Notes: generated from the sequence alone by a model not told the origin. DNA of 64,000 bases from Streptomyces lienomycini (GCF_027947595.1 NZ_CP116257.1:3100001-3164000); one strand, 5' to 3'. Shown: positions 1 through 9,664, counted from the first letter of the stretch. Numbers and translations are program-made.

Positions 1-220
1 GCCCGAAGCGCGGATCGTTGGTGATCGCCTTCACGTCGTCGTACCGCGTGGCCAGCCAGGCCCAGCCCTCGCCGTGCGGCAGCCGGACGCGGGTCAACGG
101 CCCCTCGCGCATCAGGTCGGCGAGGACCGGGTCGAACTCCGGGCCGTCCAGGTCCAGGGCGGGCCAGTCCCGCACGGGGGGCGGTGACTGGCCGGTGAGC
201 GTGGTGGTCTCCTGCGTCAT
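1..220 (-). CDS. Cytochrome P450, N-terminal part (runs off window)
   Basis: Only the first 73 codons are present, starting at an ATG whose complement is 218-220 and preceded by a G-rich Shine-Dalgarno stretch. The residues FDPVLADLMREGPLTRV, followed by GWAWLATRYDDVKAI and DPRFG, match the usual N-terminus of soluble actinobacterial P450 monooxygenases, where the incoming substrate-side strand and the 'vTryddVravl.DprFs' segment lie. The heme-binding cysteine and I-helix are outside the window, so substrate class cannot be judged. It is transcribed away from the amidohydrolase that follows on the same strand upstream. Confidence 0.8.
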   Translation of the reverse strand, partial: MTQETTTLTGQSPPPVRDWPALDLDGPEFDPVLADLMREGPLTRVRLPHGEGWAWLATRYDDVKAITNDPRFG

Positions 221-300
221 CCCCCCACCCTCGCCGCGCACCCGCCGGGCTGTCGCGCGGGAGTGCTCCAGCCGGTGGTGGCCGGACCGGCCGACGGCCC

Positions 301-1098
301 TCAGCCCGACACGGCGTCGACGAGCGTCGCCAGCGAGGCCGCCAGGCGCGACAGCCCGGGCCCGGCCGGACCGCCCGGCTCCGACATGTAGGTGTCCCGG
401 CGGATCTCCACCATCAGCGCGCCGACCTCGGCCCGCGTCCCGTAGAAGTCCAGCGGCACGTACGTCCCGCCGAACGGGCTGTCCAACCCGGTCTCCCCGC
501 ACGGGGCGAACGCCTCCCGGGCCGCGGCGAGCAGGGCGGGCGGCGTGTGGAAGCCGTCGGTGCCCAGGCAGACGGGTGGACGCGGGCCCTCGCCGTGCAG
601 CTCGTAGGGGAGCGGCTCGGTCGGGTAGGAGTGCACGTCGACGATCACGGCCCGGCCGGTGGCCGCGAGCCGGTCGGCGACCGCCTCCGCCATCGCCCGC
701 GCGTACGGCCGGAAGTACCGCTCGATCAGCGGCTCGGGGTCCGTGCCGTCCGCGCGCAGCACCTCGCGGTGCGAGGTGCGCGTGTACACGGCGCCCATCC
801 CGACGGCCGTCATCTCCTCCCGCTCGTCGGGGAACCGCTCCGGGTCGACGACCAGCCGCGACGCCCCGTTCACGAACCGCCAGGGCGTGAGACCGGCCAG
901 TTCGCAGGCCCGCTCGGCGATCTCGGCCGTGTGCGAGTCGGTCATGTGGTCCAGCTCCCGCTCCAGCTCCGCGTCCGAGAGCACGATGCCCGGGCGGACG
1001 TCGGCGGGGATCTCGCGGGAGGAGTGCGGCACGTGCAGGATCACCGGGGACGCGGCGGCGCCCGGGAGGAGTGCGAAGGAAGCGGGGGCGTCGGTCAT
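301..1098 (-). CDS. N-formylglutamate amidohydrolase family protein
   Basis: A 265-residue cytosolic protein. The opening ILHVPHSSREIP motif, the DHMTDSHT segment and the VIVDVHSYP motif are the hallmark metal-binding and active-site segments of the N-formylglutamate amidohydrolase (FGase, HutG-like) family, which hydrolyse N-formyl-amino acids such as N-formylglutamate in histidine catabolism. No hut genes lie near, so the substrate may differ. The start has GGAG twelve bases upstream. It lies downstream of icd on the same strand, but a strong terminator separates the two, so it probably has its own promoter. Confidence 0.85.
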   Translation of the reverse strand: MTDAPASFALLPGAAASPVILHVPHSSREIPADVRPGIVLSDAELERELDHMTDSHTAEIAERACELAGLTPWRFVNGASRLVVDPERFPDEREEMTAVGMGAVYTRTSHREVLRADGTDPEPLIERYFRPYARAMAEAVADRLAATGRAVIVDVHSYPTEPLPYELHGEGPRPPVCLGTDGFHTPPALLAAAREAFAPCGETGLDSPFGGTYVPLDFYGTRAEVGALMVEIRRDTYMSEPGGPAGPGLSRLAASLATLVDAVSG

Positions 1099-1132
1099 CA
1101 GAGGTGCTCCGGAGGTATGGGGGAGGACAGAC

Positions 1133-1169
1133 GGGCACCCCGTCTCCGCCGAGCGGAGACGGGGTGCCC
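1133..1169 (-). terminator. Terminator hairpin after icd
   Basis: A perfect 17-bp inverted repeat (arms 1133-1149 and 1153-1169, loop CGA) lies 27 bases past the icd stop codon. Its GC-rich stem with a 3-base loop is a convincing actinobacterial terminator even without a U tract. It separates icd from the amidohydrolase gene. Confidence 0.85.
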
Positions 1170-1195
1170 GTGGGACGCGCGAGGGCCGGCGAGGA

Positions 1196-3415
1196 TCAGG
1201 CGAAGGTCGCCAGCGCCTCGTTCCAGGTGGCCGACGGGCGCATGATCTTGGCGGCCTTGGCCGGGTCGGGCTGGTAGTAGCCGCCGATCTCGGCCGGCTT
1301 GCCCTGGACGGCGTTCAGCTCGCCGACGATCTTCTGCTCGTCGGCGGTCAGCTTCTCGGCGAGCGGGGCGAAGGCCTTGGCCAGGTCCGCGTCGTCGGTC
1401 TGCTTGGCCAGCTCCTGCGCCCAGTACAGGGACAGGAAGAAGTGGCTGCCGCGGTTGTCGATGCCGCCGACCCGGCGGGTCGGGGACTTGTCCTCGTTGA
1501 GGAAGGTCGCCGTGGCGCGGTCGAGCGTGTCGGCGAGGACCTTGGCGCGGGTGTTGCCGGTGGCCTCGGCGTACTGCTCCAGGGACGGCACCAGGGCGAA
1601 GAACTCACCGAGGGAGTCCCAGCGCAGGTAGTCCTCCTTGACCAGCTGCTGCACGTGCTTGGGCGCGGAGCCGCCGGCGCCGGTCTCGAACAGGCCGCCG
1701 CCCGCCATCAGCGGGACGACCGACAGCATCTTGGCGCTGGTGCCCAACTCCAGGATCGGGAACAGGTCGGTCAGGTAGTCGCGCAGGACGTTGCCGGTCA
1801 CCGAGATGGTGTTCTCGCCGCGGCGGATGCGCTCCACCGACAGCTTGGTCGCCTCGACCGGGTCGAGGATCCGGATGTCCAGGCCCTCGGTGTCGTGCTC
1901 CGACAGGTAGGTCTTCACCTTGGCGATCAGGTTGGCGTCGTGGGCGCGGCCCTCGTCCAGCCAGAACACGGCCGGGTCGCCGGTGGCGCGGGCGCGGGTG
2001 ACGGCCAGCTTGACCCAGTCGCGGATCGGGGCGTCCTTGGTCTGGCAGGCGCGGAAGATGTCGCCGGCGGAGACCGTCTGCTCCAGCACCGCGTTGCCCG
2101 CGGCGTCGACCAGCCGGACCGTGCCCGTGGTGGGGATCTCGAAGGTCTTGTCGTGGCTGCCGTACTCCTCGGCCTTCTGCGCCATGAGACCGACGTTCGG
2201 CACCGAGCCCATCGTGGACGGGTCGTAGGCGCCGTGGGCGCGGCAGTCCTCGATGACGGCCTGGTACACACCGGCGTAGGAGGAGTCCGGGATCACGGCG
2301 AGGGCGTCGTGCTCGCCGCCGTCCGCGCCCCACATGTGACCGGAGGTGCGGATCATGGCCGGCATGGACGCGTCGATGATGACGTCCGAGGGCACGTGCA
2401 GGTTGGTGATGCCCTTGTCGGAGTCGACCATGGCCAGCTCCGGGCCCTCGGCCAGCTCGGCGTCGAAGGACGCCTTGATCTCGGCACCCTCGGGCAGGGA
2501 CTCCAGGCCCTTGTAGATGCCGCCGAGACCGTCGTTCGGGGTGAGGCCGGCCTTGGCGAGCACGTCGCCGTACTGGGCGAAGGTCTTCGGGAAGAAGGCA
2601 CGGACCACGTGGCCGAAGATGATCGGGTCGGAGACCTTCATCATCGTGGCCTTCAGGTGCACCGAGTACAGGATGCCCTCGGCCTTGGCGCGGGCGACCT
2701 GCGCGGTGAGGAACTCGCGCAGCGCGGCGACGCGCAGCACGGAGGCGTCGACGACCTCGTCCTTCTTCACCGGCACCGACTCGCGCAGCACCGTGGTGGT
2801 GCCGTCGTCGCCGACCAGCTCGATCCGCAGGGCGCCGTCCTCGGCGATCACCGCGGACTTCTCGGTGGACCGGAAGTCGTTCTCGCCCATGGTCGCCACA
2901 TTGGTCCTGGACTCGCCGGTCCAGGCACCCATGCGGTGCGGGTGGGTCTTGGCGTAGTTCTTCACCGACGCCGGGGCACGGCGGTCGGAGTTGCCCTCGC
3001 GCAGGACCGGGTTGACCGCGGAGCCCTTGACCTTGTCGTAGCGGGCGCGGACGTCGCGCTCCTCGTCGGTCTTCGGGTCGTCCGGGTAGGCCGGGAGCGC
3101 GTAGCCCTGGCCCTGCAGCTCGGCGACGGCGGCCTTGAGCTGCGGGATGGACGCCGAGATGTTCGGCAGCTTGATGATGTTGGCGGCGGGCGTCTTGGCC
3201 AGCTCGCCGAGCTCCGCGAGGGCGTCCGGGATGCGCTGGTCCTCGGTCAGGTACTCCGGGAACAGGGCGATGATGCGGCCGGCCAGCGAGATGTCGCGGG
3301 TCTCGACCGCGACACCCGCCTGCGAGGCGTACGCCCGGACCACCGGCAGGAACGAATACGTCGCCAGGGCCGGGGCCTCGTCAGTGTGTGTATAGATGAT
3401 GGTCGAGTCAGTCAC
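1196..3415 (-). CDS. icd: NADP-dependent isocitrate dehydrogenase, monomeric type
   Basis: A 739-residue protein of the expected length for monomeric isocitrate dehydrogenase (about 740 residues, IDH family found in actinobacteria and Azotobacter). It converts isocitrate to 2-oxoglutarate with NADP+ in the TCA cycle. Recognisable segments include [14 protein letters not shown] with the substrate-binding Ser/Asn/Arg residues, [13 protein letters not shown], and the C-terminal [17 protein letters not shown]. The start is a GTG with GGAG upstream. The gene is monocistronic, closed by the hairpin at 1133-1169, and carries a palindrome-rich upstream region. Confidence 0.97.
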   Translation of the reverse strand: MTDSTIIYTHTDEAPALATYSFLPVVRAYASQAGVAVETRDISLAGRIIALFPEYLTEDQRIPDALAELGELAKTPAANIIKLPNISASIPQLKAAVAELQGQGYALPAYPDDPKTDEERDVRARYDKVKGSAVNPVLREGNSDRRAPASVKNYAKTHPHRMGAWTGESRTNVATMGENDFRSTEKSAVIAEDGALRIELVGDDGTTTVLRESVPVKKDEVVDASVLRVAALREFLTAQVARAKAEGILYSVHLKATMMKVSDPIIFGHVVRAFFPKTFAQYGDVLAKAGLTPNDGLGGIYKGLESLPEGAEIKASFDAELAEGPELAMVDSDKGITNLHVPSDVIIDASMPAMIRTSGHMWGADGGEHDALAVIPDSSYAGVYQAVIEDCRAHGAYDPSTMGSVPNVGLMAQKAEEYGSHDKTFEIPTTGTVRLVDAAGNAVLEQTVSAGDIFRACQTKDAPIRDWVKLAVTRARATGDPAVFWLDEGRAHDANLIAKVKTYLSEHDTEGLDIRILDPVEATKLSVERIRRGENTISVTGNVLRDYLTDLFPILELGTSAKMLSVVPLMAGGGLFETGAGGSAPKHVQQLVKEDYLRWDSLGEFFALVPSLEQYAEATGNTRAKVLADTLDRATATFLNEDKSPTRRVGGIDNRGSHFFLSLYWAQELAKQTDDADLAKAFAPLAEKLTADEQKIVGELNAVQGKPAEIGGYYQPDPAKAAKIMRPSATWNEALATFA

Positions 3416-3446
3416 CGGGTGCTCCGCTCCACGTCTGCAACATTGC

Positions 3447-3472
3447 TCGACATCAAGATATCTCGTGATCGA
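3447..3472. promoter_or_regulatory. Palindrome-rich element upstream of icd
   Basis: Between the icd start and the mscS terminator lies TCGACATCAAGATATCTCGT followed by GATCGA. It contains the perfect palindrome AGATATCT flanked by ATCA and TGAT half-sites. It lies 32-57 bases upstream of the icd GTG, a position typical for a promoter or operator. I remember similar TCTTGA/TCAAGA elements before TCA-cycle genes in streptomycetes, but the regulator is not identified. Confidence 0.4.
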
Positions 3473-3485
3473 CCGCGACTCGACA

Positions 3486-3513
3486 GGGGTGGCCGGGAGA
3501 TTCCGGCCACCCC
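3486..3513 (-). terminator. Terminator hairpin after mscS-family gene
   Basis: GGGGTGGCCGG and its exact complement CCGGCCACCCC (arms 3486-3496 and 3503-3513, six-base loop) follow the stop of the mechanosensitive channel gene by about 16 bases. This fits an intrinsic terminator that insulates icd from its upstream neighbour. Confidence 0.8.
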
Positions 3514-3529
3514 CGGGCCCACCCCCGGG

Positions 3530-4609
3530 TCAGACGAGCGGCGCGGCGTCCTCGCCCGCCCGCTGCTGCGGGAGGACCACGGCCCCCTGCTGGAGCGCGA
3601 CCGTCCGGGCGGGCGACGGGATCCGGATGCCCTCGGCCCGGTAGCGCTTGTGCAGCCGTTTGATGAACTCGTGCTTGATCCGGTACTGGTCGCTGAACTC
3701 GCCCACGCCCAGGATCACCGTGAAGCCGATCCGCGAGTCGCCGAAGGTGTGGAAGCGGATCGCCGGCTCGTGCTCCGGCACCGCGCCGCCCACCTCCGTC
3801 ATCACCTCGGCCACCACCTCGGACGTCACCCGCTCCACGTGCTCCAGGTCACTGTCGTAGGAGACGCCCACCTGGACCAGGACCGTGAGCCGCTGCTCCG
3901 GCCGCATGAAGTTGGTCATGTTCGACTTCGCGAGCTGCCCGTTCGGGATCACGACCAGGTTGTTGGACAGCTCGCGGACGGTGGTCTGGCGCCAGTTGAT
4001 GTCCTCGACGTAACCCTCCTCGCCGCTGCTGAGCTGGATGTAGTCACCCGGCTGCACCGTCTTCGAGGCCAGGATGTGGATGCCCGCGAAGAGGTTGGCC
4101 AGCGTGTCCTGGAGGGCCAGCGCCACCGCCAGACCGCCGACGCCCAGGGCGGTGAGCATCGGCGCGATGGAGACGCCCAGCGTCTGCAGCATCACCAGGA
4201 AGCCGATGGCCAGCACCAGGATCCGGGTGATGTTGACGAAGATCGTGGCCGACCCGGCGACCCCGGAGCGGGACGTCGTCACCGTCCGCACCAGACCCGC
4301 GATCACCCGGGCCGCCGTCACCGTCGCCACGAAGATCAGCAGCACCGTCAGCACCTGGTTGACGCTGTGCTGCACCGCCCGCGTCAGGGGCAGCGCCGCC
4401 GCCGCACCGGCGACCCCGCCCGCGACCGCCGCCCACGGCGCCACCGTGCGCAGCGCGGCCACGATCACGTCGTCGCCGCTCCAGCGGGTGCGCCCGGCAT
4501 GGCCCGCCAGCCACCGCAGCAGCATCCGCAGCAGGAACGCCCCCAGCAGACCCGCCCCCAGCGCGATGCCCGCGGGCACCAGGTGGTCCATGGTCAGTGC
4601 GTCGGTCAC
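3530..4609 (-). CDS. Small-conductance mechanosensitive channel (MscS) family protein
   Basis: A 359-residue membrane protein. Several hydrophobic helices occupy roughly residues 10-30, 75-115 and 130-165. They are followed by the diagnostic pore helix GVGGLAVALALQDTLANLFA and then the beta-rich cytosolic domain beginning with VQPGDYIQLSSGEEGYVEDI and NNLVVIPNGQLAKSNMTNF. These are standard MscS signatures. The protein would release osmolytes during hypo-osmotic shock. The start is GTG (VTDALTM); an ATG six codons later is an alternative because no strong Shine-Dalgarno is seen. Confidence 0.9.
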   Translation of the reverse strand: MTDALTMDHLVPAGIALGAGLLGAFLLRMLLRWLAGHAGRTRWSGDDVIVAALRTVAPWAAVAGGVAGAAAALPLTRAVQHSVNQVLTVLLIFVATVTAARVIAGLVRTVTTSRSGVAGSATIFVNITRILVLAIGFLVMLQTLGVSIAPMLTALGVGGLAVALALQDTLANLFAGIHILASKTVQPGDYIQLSSGEEGYVEDINWRQTTVRELSNNLVVIPNGQLAKSNMTNFMRPEQRLTVLVQVGVSYDSDLEHVERVTSEVVAEVMTEVGGAVPEHEPAIRFHTFGDSRIGFTVILGVGEFSDQYRIKHEFIKRLHKRYRAEGIRIPSPARTVALQQGAVVLPQQRAGEDAAPLV

Positions 4610-4822
4610 CGGCCACCGCCAGCAAGCCCCGCCGCGGCGAAGCCCTTCGCCGACGGCTGGATCCGAATGCTCGTCACGTCGTCACCTGCTCGATACCTGC
4701 GGGATGTCGGGGATGCGCGACCCGGCCCGCCCGCAAGCGAGTTCGACCGGCGCGAGGGCTCATCCTGCCGTATCCCGGACCGTGGTCCGTACCCTGCCGA
4801 GTCGTTTTCGGACGGCGGTCCC

Positions 4823-5803
4823 TCAGATCACCCGCATCCGCACCAGCACCGCCAACGTCAGCGCCCCCGGCAGCAGCGGCAGCCACACCGTCAGGAGCCG
4901 GAACGCCAGCACCACCGCCGTGGCCACGGCCGCCGGCCCGCCCGCCGCCACCAGCGCCACCACCAGCGCCGCCTCCACCGACCCGACGCCGCCCGGCGTG
5001 GGCACCAGCGCCACCGCCACCGTCGCCGCGAGATACGCCACCGCCAGGTGCCCGGCCGGCACCGCGAGCCCCAGCGACCGCCCCACCAGGACCAGCGCCG
5101 AGGCCTGCAACGCGGGGAACGCCAGCGCGCCGCCCCACAGCGCCAGCGCACGCGCCGGACGGGCGTGCACCGACCGGGCCTCGCCCAGCGCCGTCCGCAG
5201 GAAGGAGACCACCGCCCCACGCAGCCGCGGCAGCCACACCAGCACGACCGCCACCACCACCGGGACCGCGCCCGCGACGACCAGCAGCGGCCCCACGGCC
5301 CCCTCGGGCAGCAGCGCGCCGAGCCGCAGCGCGTCGGGGAACGCGAGCAGCAGGGCGCCCAGCAGAGCCAGGCGGCCGACGCTCTCCGCCAACAGGTACA
5401 GGGCCAGCGCCGCCGAGGAACGGGCCAGCGGCAGCCCGCACACCGTCATGAACCGCAGGTTCACCGCGCTCGCGCCCAGCCCGGTCGGCAGCAGGTGGTT
5501 GGCCGCGCCCGCCGCGAACTGCGCGGCCAGCAGCCGCCGCCGGGGCAGCCGCTCCACCACCGCGCCCTGCCGGGTGCACGCGGCGGCCACCCACGTCAGA
5601 CAGGTCGCGCCGGCCGCGGCCAGCAGCCAGGGCCAGCGGGCCGTGGCGAGATGGCCGAAGCCCTCGGCCAGCACGGACCGGTGCCGCACCGCGACCACGG
5701 TCACCAGCAGCAGCGGAAGCACACACAGGACCCGGCGGACCGGGACACGGCGCCGGAGTGGCTTCTCGGGGAGTCGAACCGCTGTCGTCACACCACAAGA
5801 CAT
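4823..5803 (-). CDS. YbhN / lysylphosphatidylglycerol synthase TM-type membrane protein
   Basis: A 326-residue polytopic protein with about eight hydrophobic helices. The signature LLPTGLGASAVNLRFM and the late VPTPGGVGSVEAALV motif match the flippase-like TM domain (UPF0104, YbhN/AglD/MprF N-terminal family). Members move or present lipid-linked substrates; the substrate here is unknown. The chosen start is the ATG at 5803 (MSCGVTTAVRLPEKP); the reading frame stays open far upstream, but over the divergent ABC transporter gene, so that extension is spurious. It is divergent from the SoxR-type promoter at 5874-5904. Confidence 0.8.
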   Translation of the reverse strand: MSCGVTTAVRLPEKPLRRRVPVRRVLCVLPLLLVTVVAVRHRSVLAEGFGHLATARWPWLLAAAGATCLTWVAAACTRQGAVVERLPRRRLLAAQFAAGAANHLLPTGLGASAVNLRFMTVCGLPLARSSAALALYLLAESVGRLALLGALLLAFPDALRLGALLPEGAVGPLLVVAGAVPVVVAVVLVWLPRLRGAVVSFLRTALGEARSVHARPARALALWGGALAFPALQASALVLVGRSLGLAVPAGHLAVAYLAATVAVALVPTPGGVGSVEAALVVALVAAGGPAAVATAVVLAFRLLTVWLPLLPGALTLAVLVRMRVI

Positions 5804-5873
5804 TCCCCCAGACGCGCCACCTACAGATGACCGACGCGCGGACACCGGCTTACGGACCGCGGGCGGCGCCGCC

Positions 5874-5904
5874 TTGACCTCAAGGCCGGTCGAGGTCCTA
5901 CCGT
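5874..5904 (+). promoter_or_regulatory. SoxR (MerR-family) type promoter, leaderless
   Basis: TTGACC (5874-5879) and TACCGT (5899-5904) are separated by 19 bp, the overlong spacing characteristic of MerR-family promoters. The spacer holds a dyad CCTCAAG...GTCGAGG, matching the CCTCAAG half-site of SoxR boxes. The ATG of the ABC transporter lies at 5912, only seven bases past the -10 hexamer, so the transcript is probably leaderless; no Shine-Dalgarno is visible. From memory, S. coelicolor SoxR controls a homologous ABC transporter gene (SCO7008). Confidence 0.85.
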
Positions 5905-5911
5905 CACCGGC

Positions 5912-7792
5912 ATGAGTATGGAGACCACAGCCTGGACCCAGCTGCACAGCGTCATGAACGCCGAGAGGGAGCGCCGCCCCCTCGCCCGCGCGACGCTGCG
6001 CCGCGTCGGCGCCTTCGCCCGGCCGCACCGCCGCCGCATCGCCCGCTTCGTGCTGCTCGGCATGGTGACCGCACTGCTCGCCGTCGCCACCCCGGTCCTC
6101 GCCGGACGGGTCGTCGACGCGATCGTGTCGGACGGCGACGAGGCCACCGTCGTACGCCTCGCCCTGCTCATCGCGCTCATCGCCCTCGTCGAGGCGGTGC
6201 TCGGCATCCTCTCCCGCAGACTCTCGGCGGCGCTCGGGGAGGGACTCATCCTCGATCTGCGGACGGCCGTGTTCGATCATGTGCAGCGCATGCCGGTCGC
6301 GTTCTTCACACGTACCCGTACGGGAGCGCTCGTCTCCCGACTCAACAACGACGTCATCGGCGCCCAACGCGCCTTCAGCAACACCCTGTCCGGCGTGGTC
6401 AGCAACGTGGTCACCCTGCTGCTCACCCTCGCCGTCATGCTCACCCTGTCGTGGCAGATCACCCTGCTCGCCATGGTGCTGCTCCCCGTGTTCGTGCTCC
6501 CCGCCCGCCGCATGGGCCGCCGCATGGCCGGCATGCAGCGCGAGGCCGCCACCCTCAACGCCGCCATGGGCACCCGCATGACCGAGCGGTTCTCCGCCCC
6601 CGGCGCCACCCTGATCAAGCTGTTCGGCCGCCCGGACGAGGAGTCCGCCGAGTTCGCCGCACGCGCCCGCCGCGTCGCCGACATCGGCGTGCGCACCGCC
6701 ACCGCCCAGGCGGCCTTCATCACCGCGCTCACCGCGGTCTCCGCACTCGCGCTGGCCCTCGTCTACGGCCTCGGCGGATGGTTCGCCCTGCGCGGCACCC
6801 TGGACCCGGGCGCCGTCGTCGCCCTCGCCCTGCTCCTCACCCGCCTCTACGCCCCGCTCACCGCGCTCGCCGGAGCCCGCGTGGAGGTCATGAGCGCCCT
6901 CGTCAGCTTCGAGCGGGTCTTCGAGGTGCTGGACCTCACCCCGCTCATCGACGAGAAGCCCGGCGCCCGCCCCGTCCCCGACGGTCCGGTCGCCGTCGAG
7001 TTCGACGACGTCCGCTTCGGCTACCCGTCCGCCGACAAGGTCTCCCTGGCCTCCCTCGAAGAGGTCGCCTCCCTCGACACCCGCGGTGGCGAAGAGGTCC
7101 TGCACGGACTCTCCTTCCGCGCCGAACCGGGCCAGACCGTCGCCCTCGTCGGCACCTCGGGCGCCGGCAAGTCCACCATCGCCCAACTCCTGCCGCGCCT
7201 GTACGACACCGACGGCGGCACCGTCCGCGTCGGCGGCGTCGACGTGCGCGAACTGAGCGCGCGGTCGCTGCGCGACACCGTCGGCATGGTCACCCAGGAC
7301 GGCCACCTCTTCCACGACACGGTCCGCGCCAACCTGCTCCTCGCCCGGCCGGACGCCACCGAGGAAGACCTGTGGGAGGCGCTGCACCGCGCCCGCCTGG
7401 CCGACCTCGTACGGTCCCTGCCGGACGGGCTCGACACCGTGGTCGGCGAGCGCGGCTACCGGCTCTCCGGCGGCGAACGCCAGCGGATGACCATCGCCAG
7501 GCTGCTCCTCGCCCGCCAGCGCGTCGTCATCCTCGACGAGGCCACCGCCCACCTCGACAACACCTCCGAGGCGGCCGTCCAGGAGGCCCTCGCCGAGGCC
7601 CTGGAGGGCAGGACCGCCGTGGTGATCGCGCACCGGCTCTCCACGGTCCGGGCGGCCGACCAGATCCTGGTCGTCGAGGCCGGCCGCATCGTGGAACGCG
7701 GCACCCACGACGAACTCCTCGCCGCCGACGGCCGCTACGCCCAACTGCACCGCACCCAGTTCGGCCGGCCGACCCTGGACAAGGCCGCGTAG
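5912..7792 (+). CDS. ABC exporter, fused permease-ATPase, predicted SoxR target
   Basis: A 626-residue half-transporter. An N-terminal six-helix ABC exporter membrane domain spans about residues 35-320. The ATPase domain follows with Walker A GTSGAGKST (from about residue 414), the LSGGERQR signature (about 518) and Walker B VVILDEATAH (about 542). It would act as a homodimer exporting a small molecule or lipid. Its promoter is a SoxR-type element, and SoxR in streptomycetes responds to redox-active compounds such as the native antibiotic actinorhodin, so export of a redox-active metabolite is the likely role. An acidic insert (LASLEEVASLDTRGGEE) precedes the nucleotide-binding core. It converges on the phosphatase gene with a 12-base gap. 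Confidence 0.93.
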   Translation: MSMETTAWTQLHSVMNAERERRPLARATLRRVGAFARPHRRRIARFVLLGMVTALLAVATPVLAGRVVDAIVSDGDEATVVRLALLIALIALVEAVLGILSRRLSAALGEGLILDLRTAVFDHVQRMPVAFFTRTRTGALVSRLNNDVIGAQRAFSNTLSGVVSNVVTLLLTLAVMLTLSWQITLLAMVLLPVFVLPARRMGRRMAGMQREAATLNAAMGTRMTERFSAPGATLIKLFGRPDEESAEFAARARRVADIGVRTATAQAAFITALTAVSALALALVYGLGGWFALRGTLDPGAVVALALLLTRLYAPLTALAGARVEVMSALVSFERVFEVLDLTPLIDEKPGARPVPDGPVAVEFDDVRFGYPSADKVSLASLEEVASLDTRGGEEVLHGLSFRAEPGQTVALVGTSGAGKSTIAQLLPRLYDTDGGTVRVGGVDVRELSARSLRDTVGMVTQDGHLFHDTVRANLLLARPDATEEDLWEALHRARLADLVRSLPDGLDTVVGERGYRLSGGERQRMTIARLLLARQRVVILDEATAHLDNTSEAAVQEALAEALEGRTAVVIAHRLSTVRAADQILVVEAGRIVERGTHDELLAADGRYAQLHRTQFGRPTLDKAA

Positions 7793-7804
7793 CCGGACGG
7801 CGGG

Positions 7805-9586
7805 CTACTGCGGGCGGGGCACCCCGGCCCGCACCGGGAGGTCCTGCTCGGCCCAGACGACCTTCCCCCCGGGAGTGCGGCACGAGCCCCAGCGCCGGCA
7901 CATGATGTTGATCAGCTGAAGGCCGCGGCCGCTCTCGTCACTCACGTCCGCGTGCTGGATCTGCGGCAGGTCGGGACCGGAGTCCGAGACCTCCACGGAC
8001 AGCCGCTCGTGCCGCAGCAGCCGCAGCTCCCCGGGGGCGTTGCCGTACCGCAGCGCGTTGCCGACCAGCTCGCTGACCACCAGCTCCGTCGTGTCGACCA
8101 GCTCCTGAAGGCCCCACCGCACCAGCTGCTCGCGCACCGCCGTACGGGCCTGCCCGGCCGCCTTGCCGTCCGGCGGCAGCGCCCGCACGTACACGTCGCA
8201 CTGGGGGCCGAGCGGCCGGGCGAACGCGGCCAGGACGATCGCGTCGTCCGACCGGTCGCCGCCGACCCGCCCGGCGAGCGCCCGGCACTCGGTGCCGTCG
8301 TCCGGCAGGCCGTCGCCCACCGCCTCGCGCAGCCGCTCCAGCTGGGTGCCCAGGTCGGACGTCCGCGACCTGACCAGCCCGTCCGTGTACAGCGTCAGCC
8401 GGCTGCGCTCGGCCACCACCAGCTCGACCGGGTCGTACGGGATCACCCCCGCCCCCAGCGGCGCCCCCACGGGCACCTCGACGAAGGAGACGGCACCGTC
8501 GGGACCGGTCAGCAGCGGCGGCGGATGACCGGCGCTGGCGATCCGGAAGGTGCCGCCGCAGGGGTCGTAGACCGCGCACAGACAGGTGGCGGCCTGGTCC
8601 TCCTCCAGGTCGCGCGCGGCCAGGTCGAGGCGGGCCAGCAGGCGCTCGGGCGCGATGTCCAGCGCCATCAGGGTCCGGGCCACCGTGCGCAGCCGCCCCA
8701 TGGTCGCGGCGGCGGCCAGGCCGCGCCCCATCACGTCGCCCACCATCAGCGCGGTACGGCCGCTGGGCAGCGCGACCACGTCGAACCAGTCGCCGCCCAC
8801 GGCGGCCGGATCGGCTGCCGGGTCGTAGCACGAGGACACGTCCAGGCCCGGAGTGCTCGGGCTGGACCGGGGCAGCAGCGCCCGCTGCAGGGTGACCACG
8901 TGCTCGCGCTCGCGCCCGTAGAGCCGGGCGTTGTCGATGCACACGGCGGCCTTGGACGCCAGCTCCATGGCCAGCGCCACGTCGGTACGGCTGAACGGCG
9001 CCCGGTGGCCGGCCCGGACGAAGTCGGCGAGCCCCAGCAGCACCCCGCGGGCGATCAGCTGCACCGCCAGGTAAGAGTGGACACCCGCCCGGCGCATGAT
9101 GTCCGACGACTCGCGCGAGGGCGCGATCACGGCGAAGTCCGCCCGCGTCATCCGGGTCACCAGCACCGGTCGGCGCGTGGTGAGGCACCGTTGCCCCAAC
9201 CGGTCGGCGGTGTGCACCGACAGCTCGCCCACGGGATCGGGCGCGAGATTCAGGCCCTCGACCTCCGACACCGCCATCGCCCGCAGCCGCGGCGCGTCCC
9301 CGCCGGTGACCCGGTCGCCCTCCTGGAACCGCAGCACCGAGTCCAGGAGGTCCACCGCGGTGCCGTCCGCCAGTTCCGGCACGGTGAAGTCGGCCAGCTC
9401 CTCCGCCGTGCGCCGCACGTCGAGCGTCGTGCCGATGCTCAGGTCCGCCGCGTTCAACCACGCCAGGCGGCGTCGCGCGCCCAGCGCCTCCGTCATCGAC
9501 CGCAGGGCGCCCCGCGCCGCCCGGTGCCCGCTCACGAGGGGATTCGAGGGGCGGCGCAGCCCGCCCAGCCACGGTCGTTCCCGCAC
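7805..9586 (-). CDS. PP2C/SpoIIE-type serine phosphatase with GAF and anti-sigma-like HATPase domains
   Basis: A 593-residue cytosolic multidomain protein. Residues of roughly 40-240 form a GAF-like sensor, followed by the PP2C/RsbU phosphatase domain (GGDWFDVVALPSG, LMVGDVMGRGLAAAATMG, LYTDGLV). The C-terminus is an RsbW-like HATPase with N-box ELVVSELVGNALRYG and G-box SGRGLQLINIMCRRWG. Such fused RsbU-RsbW proteins are common in Streptomyces and tune partner-switching control of sigma factors or of anti-sigma antagonists. The GTG start has a strong GGGAGGAGG six bases away. No sigma factor gene is adjacent, so its partner is elsewhere. Confidence 0.92.
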   Translation of the reverse strand: MRERPWLGGLRRPSNPLVSGHRAARGALRSMTEALGARRRLAWLNAADLSIGTTLDVRRTAEELADFTVPELADGTAVDLLDSVLRFQEGDRVTGGDAPRLRAMAVSEVEGLNLAPDPVGELSVHTADRLGQRCLTTRRPVLVTRMTRADFAVIAPSRESSDIMRRAGVHSYLAVQLIARGVLLGLADFVRAGHRAPFSRTDVALAMELASKAAVCIDNARLYGREREHVVTLQRALLPRSSPSTPGLDVSSCYDPAADPAAVGGDWFDVVALPSGRTALMVGDVMGRGLAAAATMGRLRTVARTLMALDIAPERLLARLDLAARDLEEDQAATCLCAVYDPCGGTFRIASAGHPPPLLTGPDGAVSFVEVPVGAPLGAGVIPYDPVELVVAERSRLTLYTDGLVRSRTSDLGTQLERLREAVGDGLPDDGTECRALAGRVGGDRSDDAIVLAAFARPLGPQCDVYVRALPPDGKAAGQARTAVREQLVRWGLQELVDTTELVVSELVGNALRYGNAPGELRLLRHERLSVEVSDSGPDLPQIQHADVSDESGRGLQLINIMCRRWGSCRTPGGKVVWAEQDLPVRAGVPRPQ

Positions 9587-9664
9587 GCGTCGCCTCCTCC
9601 CACGGCTTCCTGCCCCGATTCTGCCTCGCCTCGGGACGACCGGCGACGGCGGGCCCCCACCGCG

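Noticed and set aside
5760..5803. GAGTCGAACC string resembling the T-arm of a tRNA
   Set aside because: No acceptor, anticodon arm or complete cloverleaf can be formed on either strand; it is the coding start of the YbhN-type gene.
659..5830. Very long open frame on the plus strand antisense to icd and mscS
   Set aside because: It is an antisense shadow caused by high GC; composition is repetitive and the opposite strand holds well-recognised genes.
4823..7750. Long minus-strand frame fusing the YbhN-type protein to sequence antisense to the ABC transporter
   Set aside because: Only the part below 5803 has membrane-protein character; the rest is antisense to Walker motifs of a clear ABC exporter.
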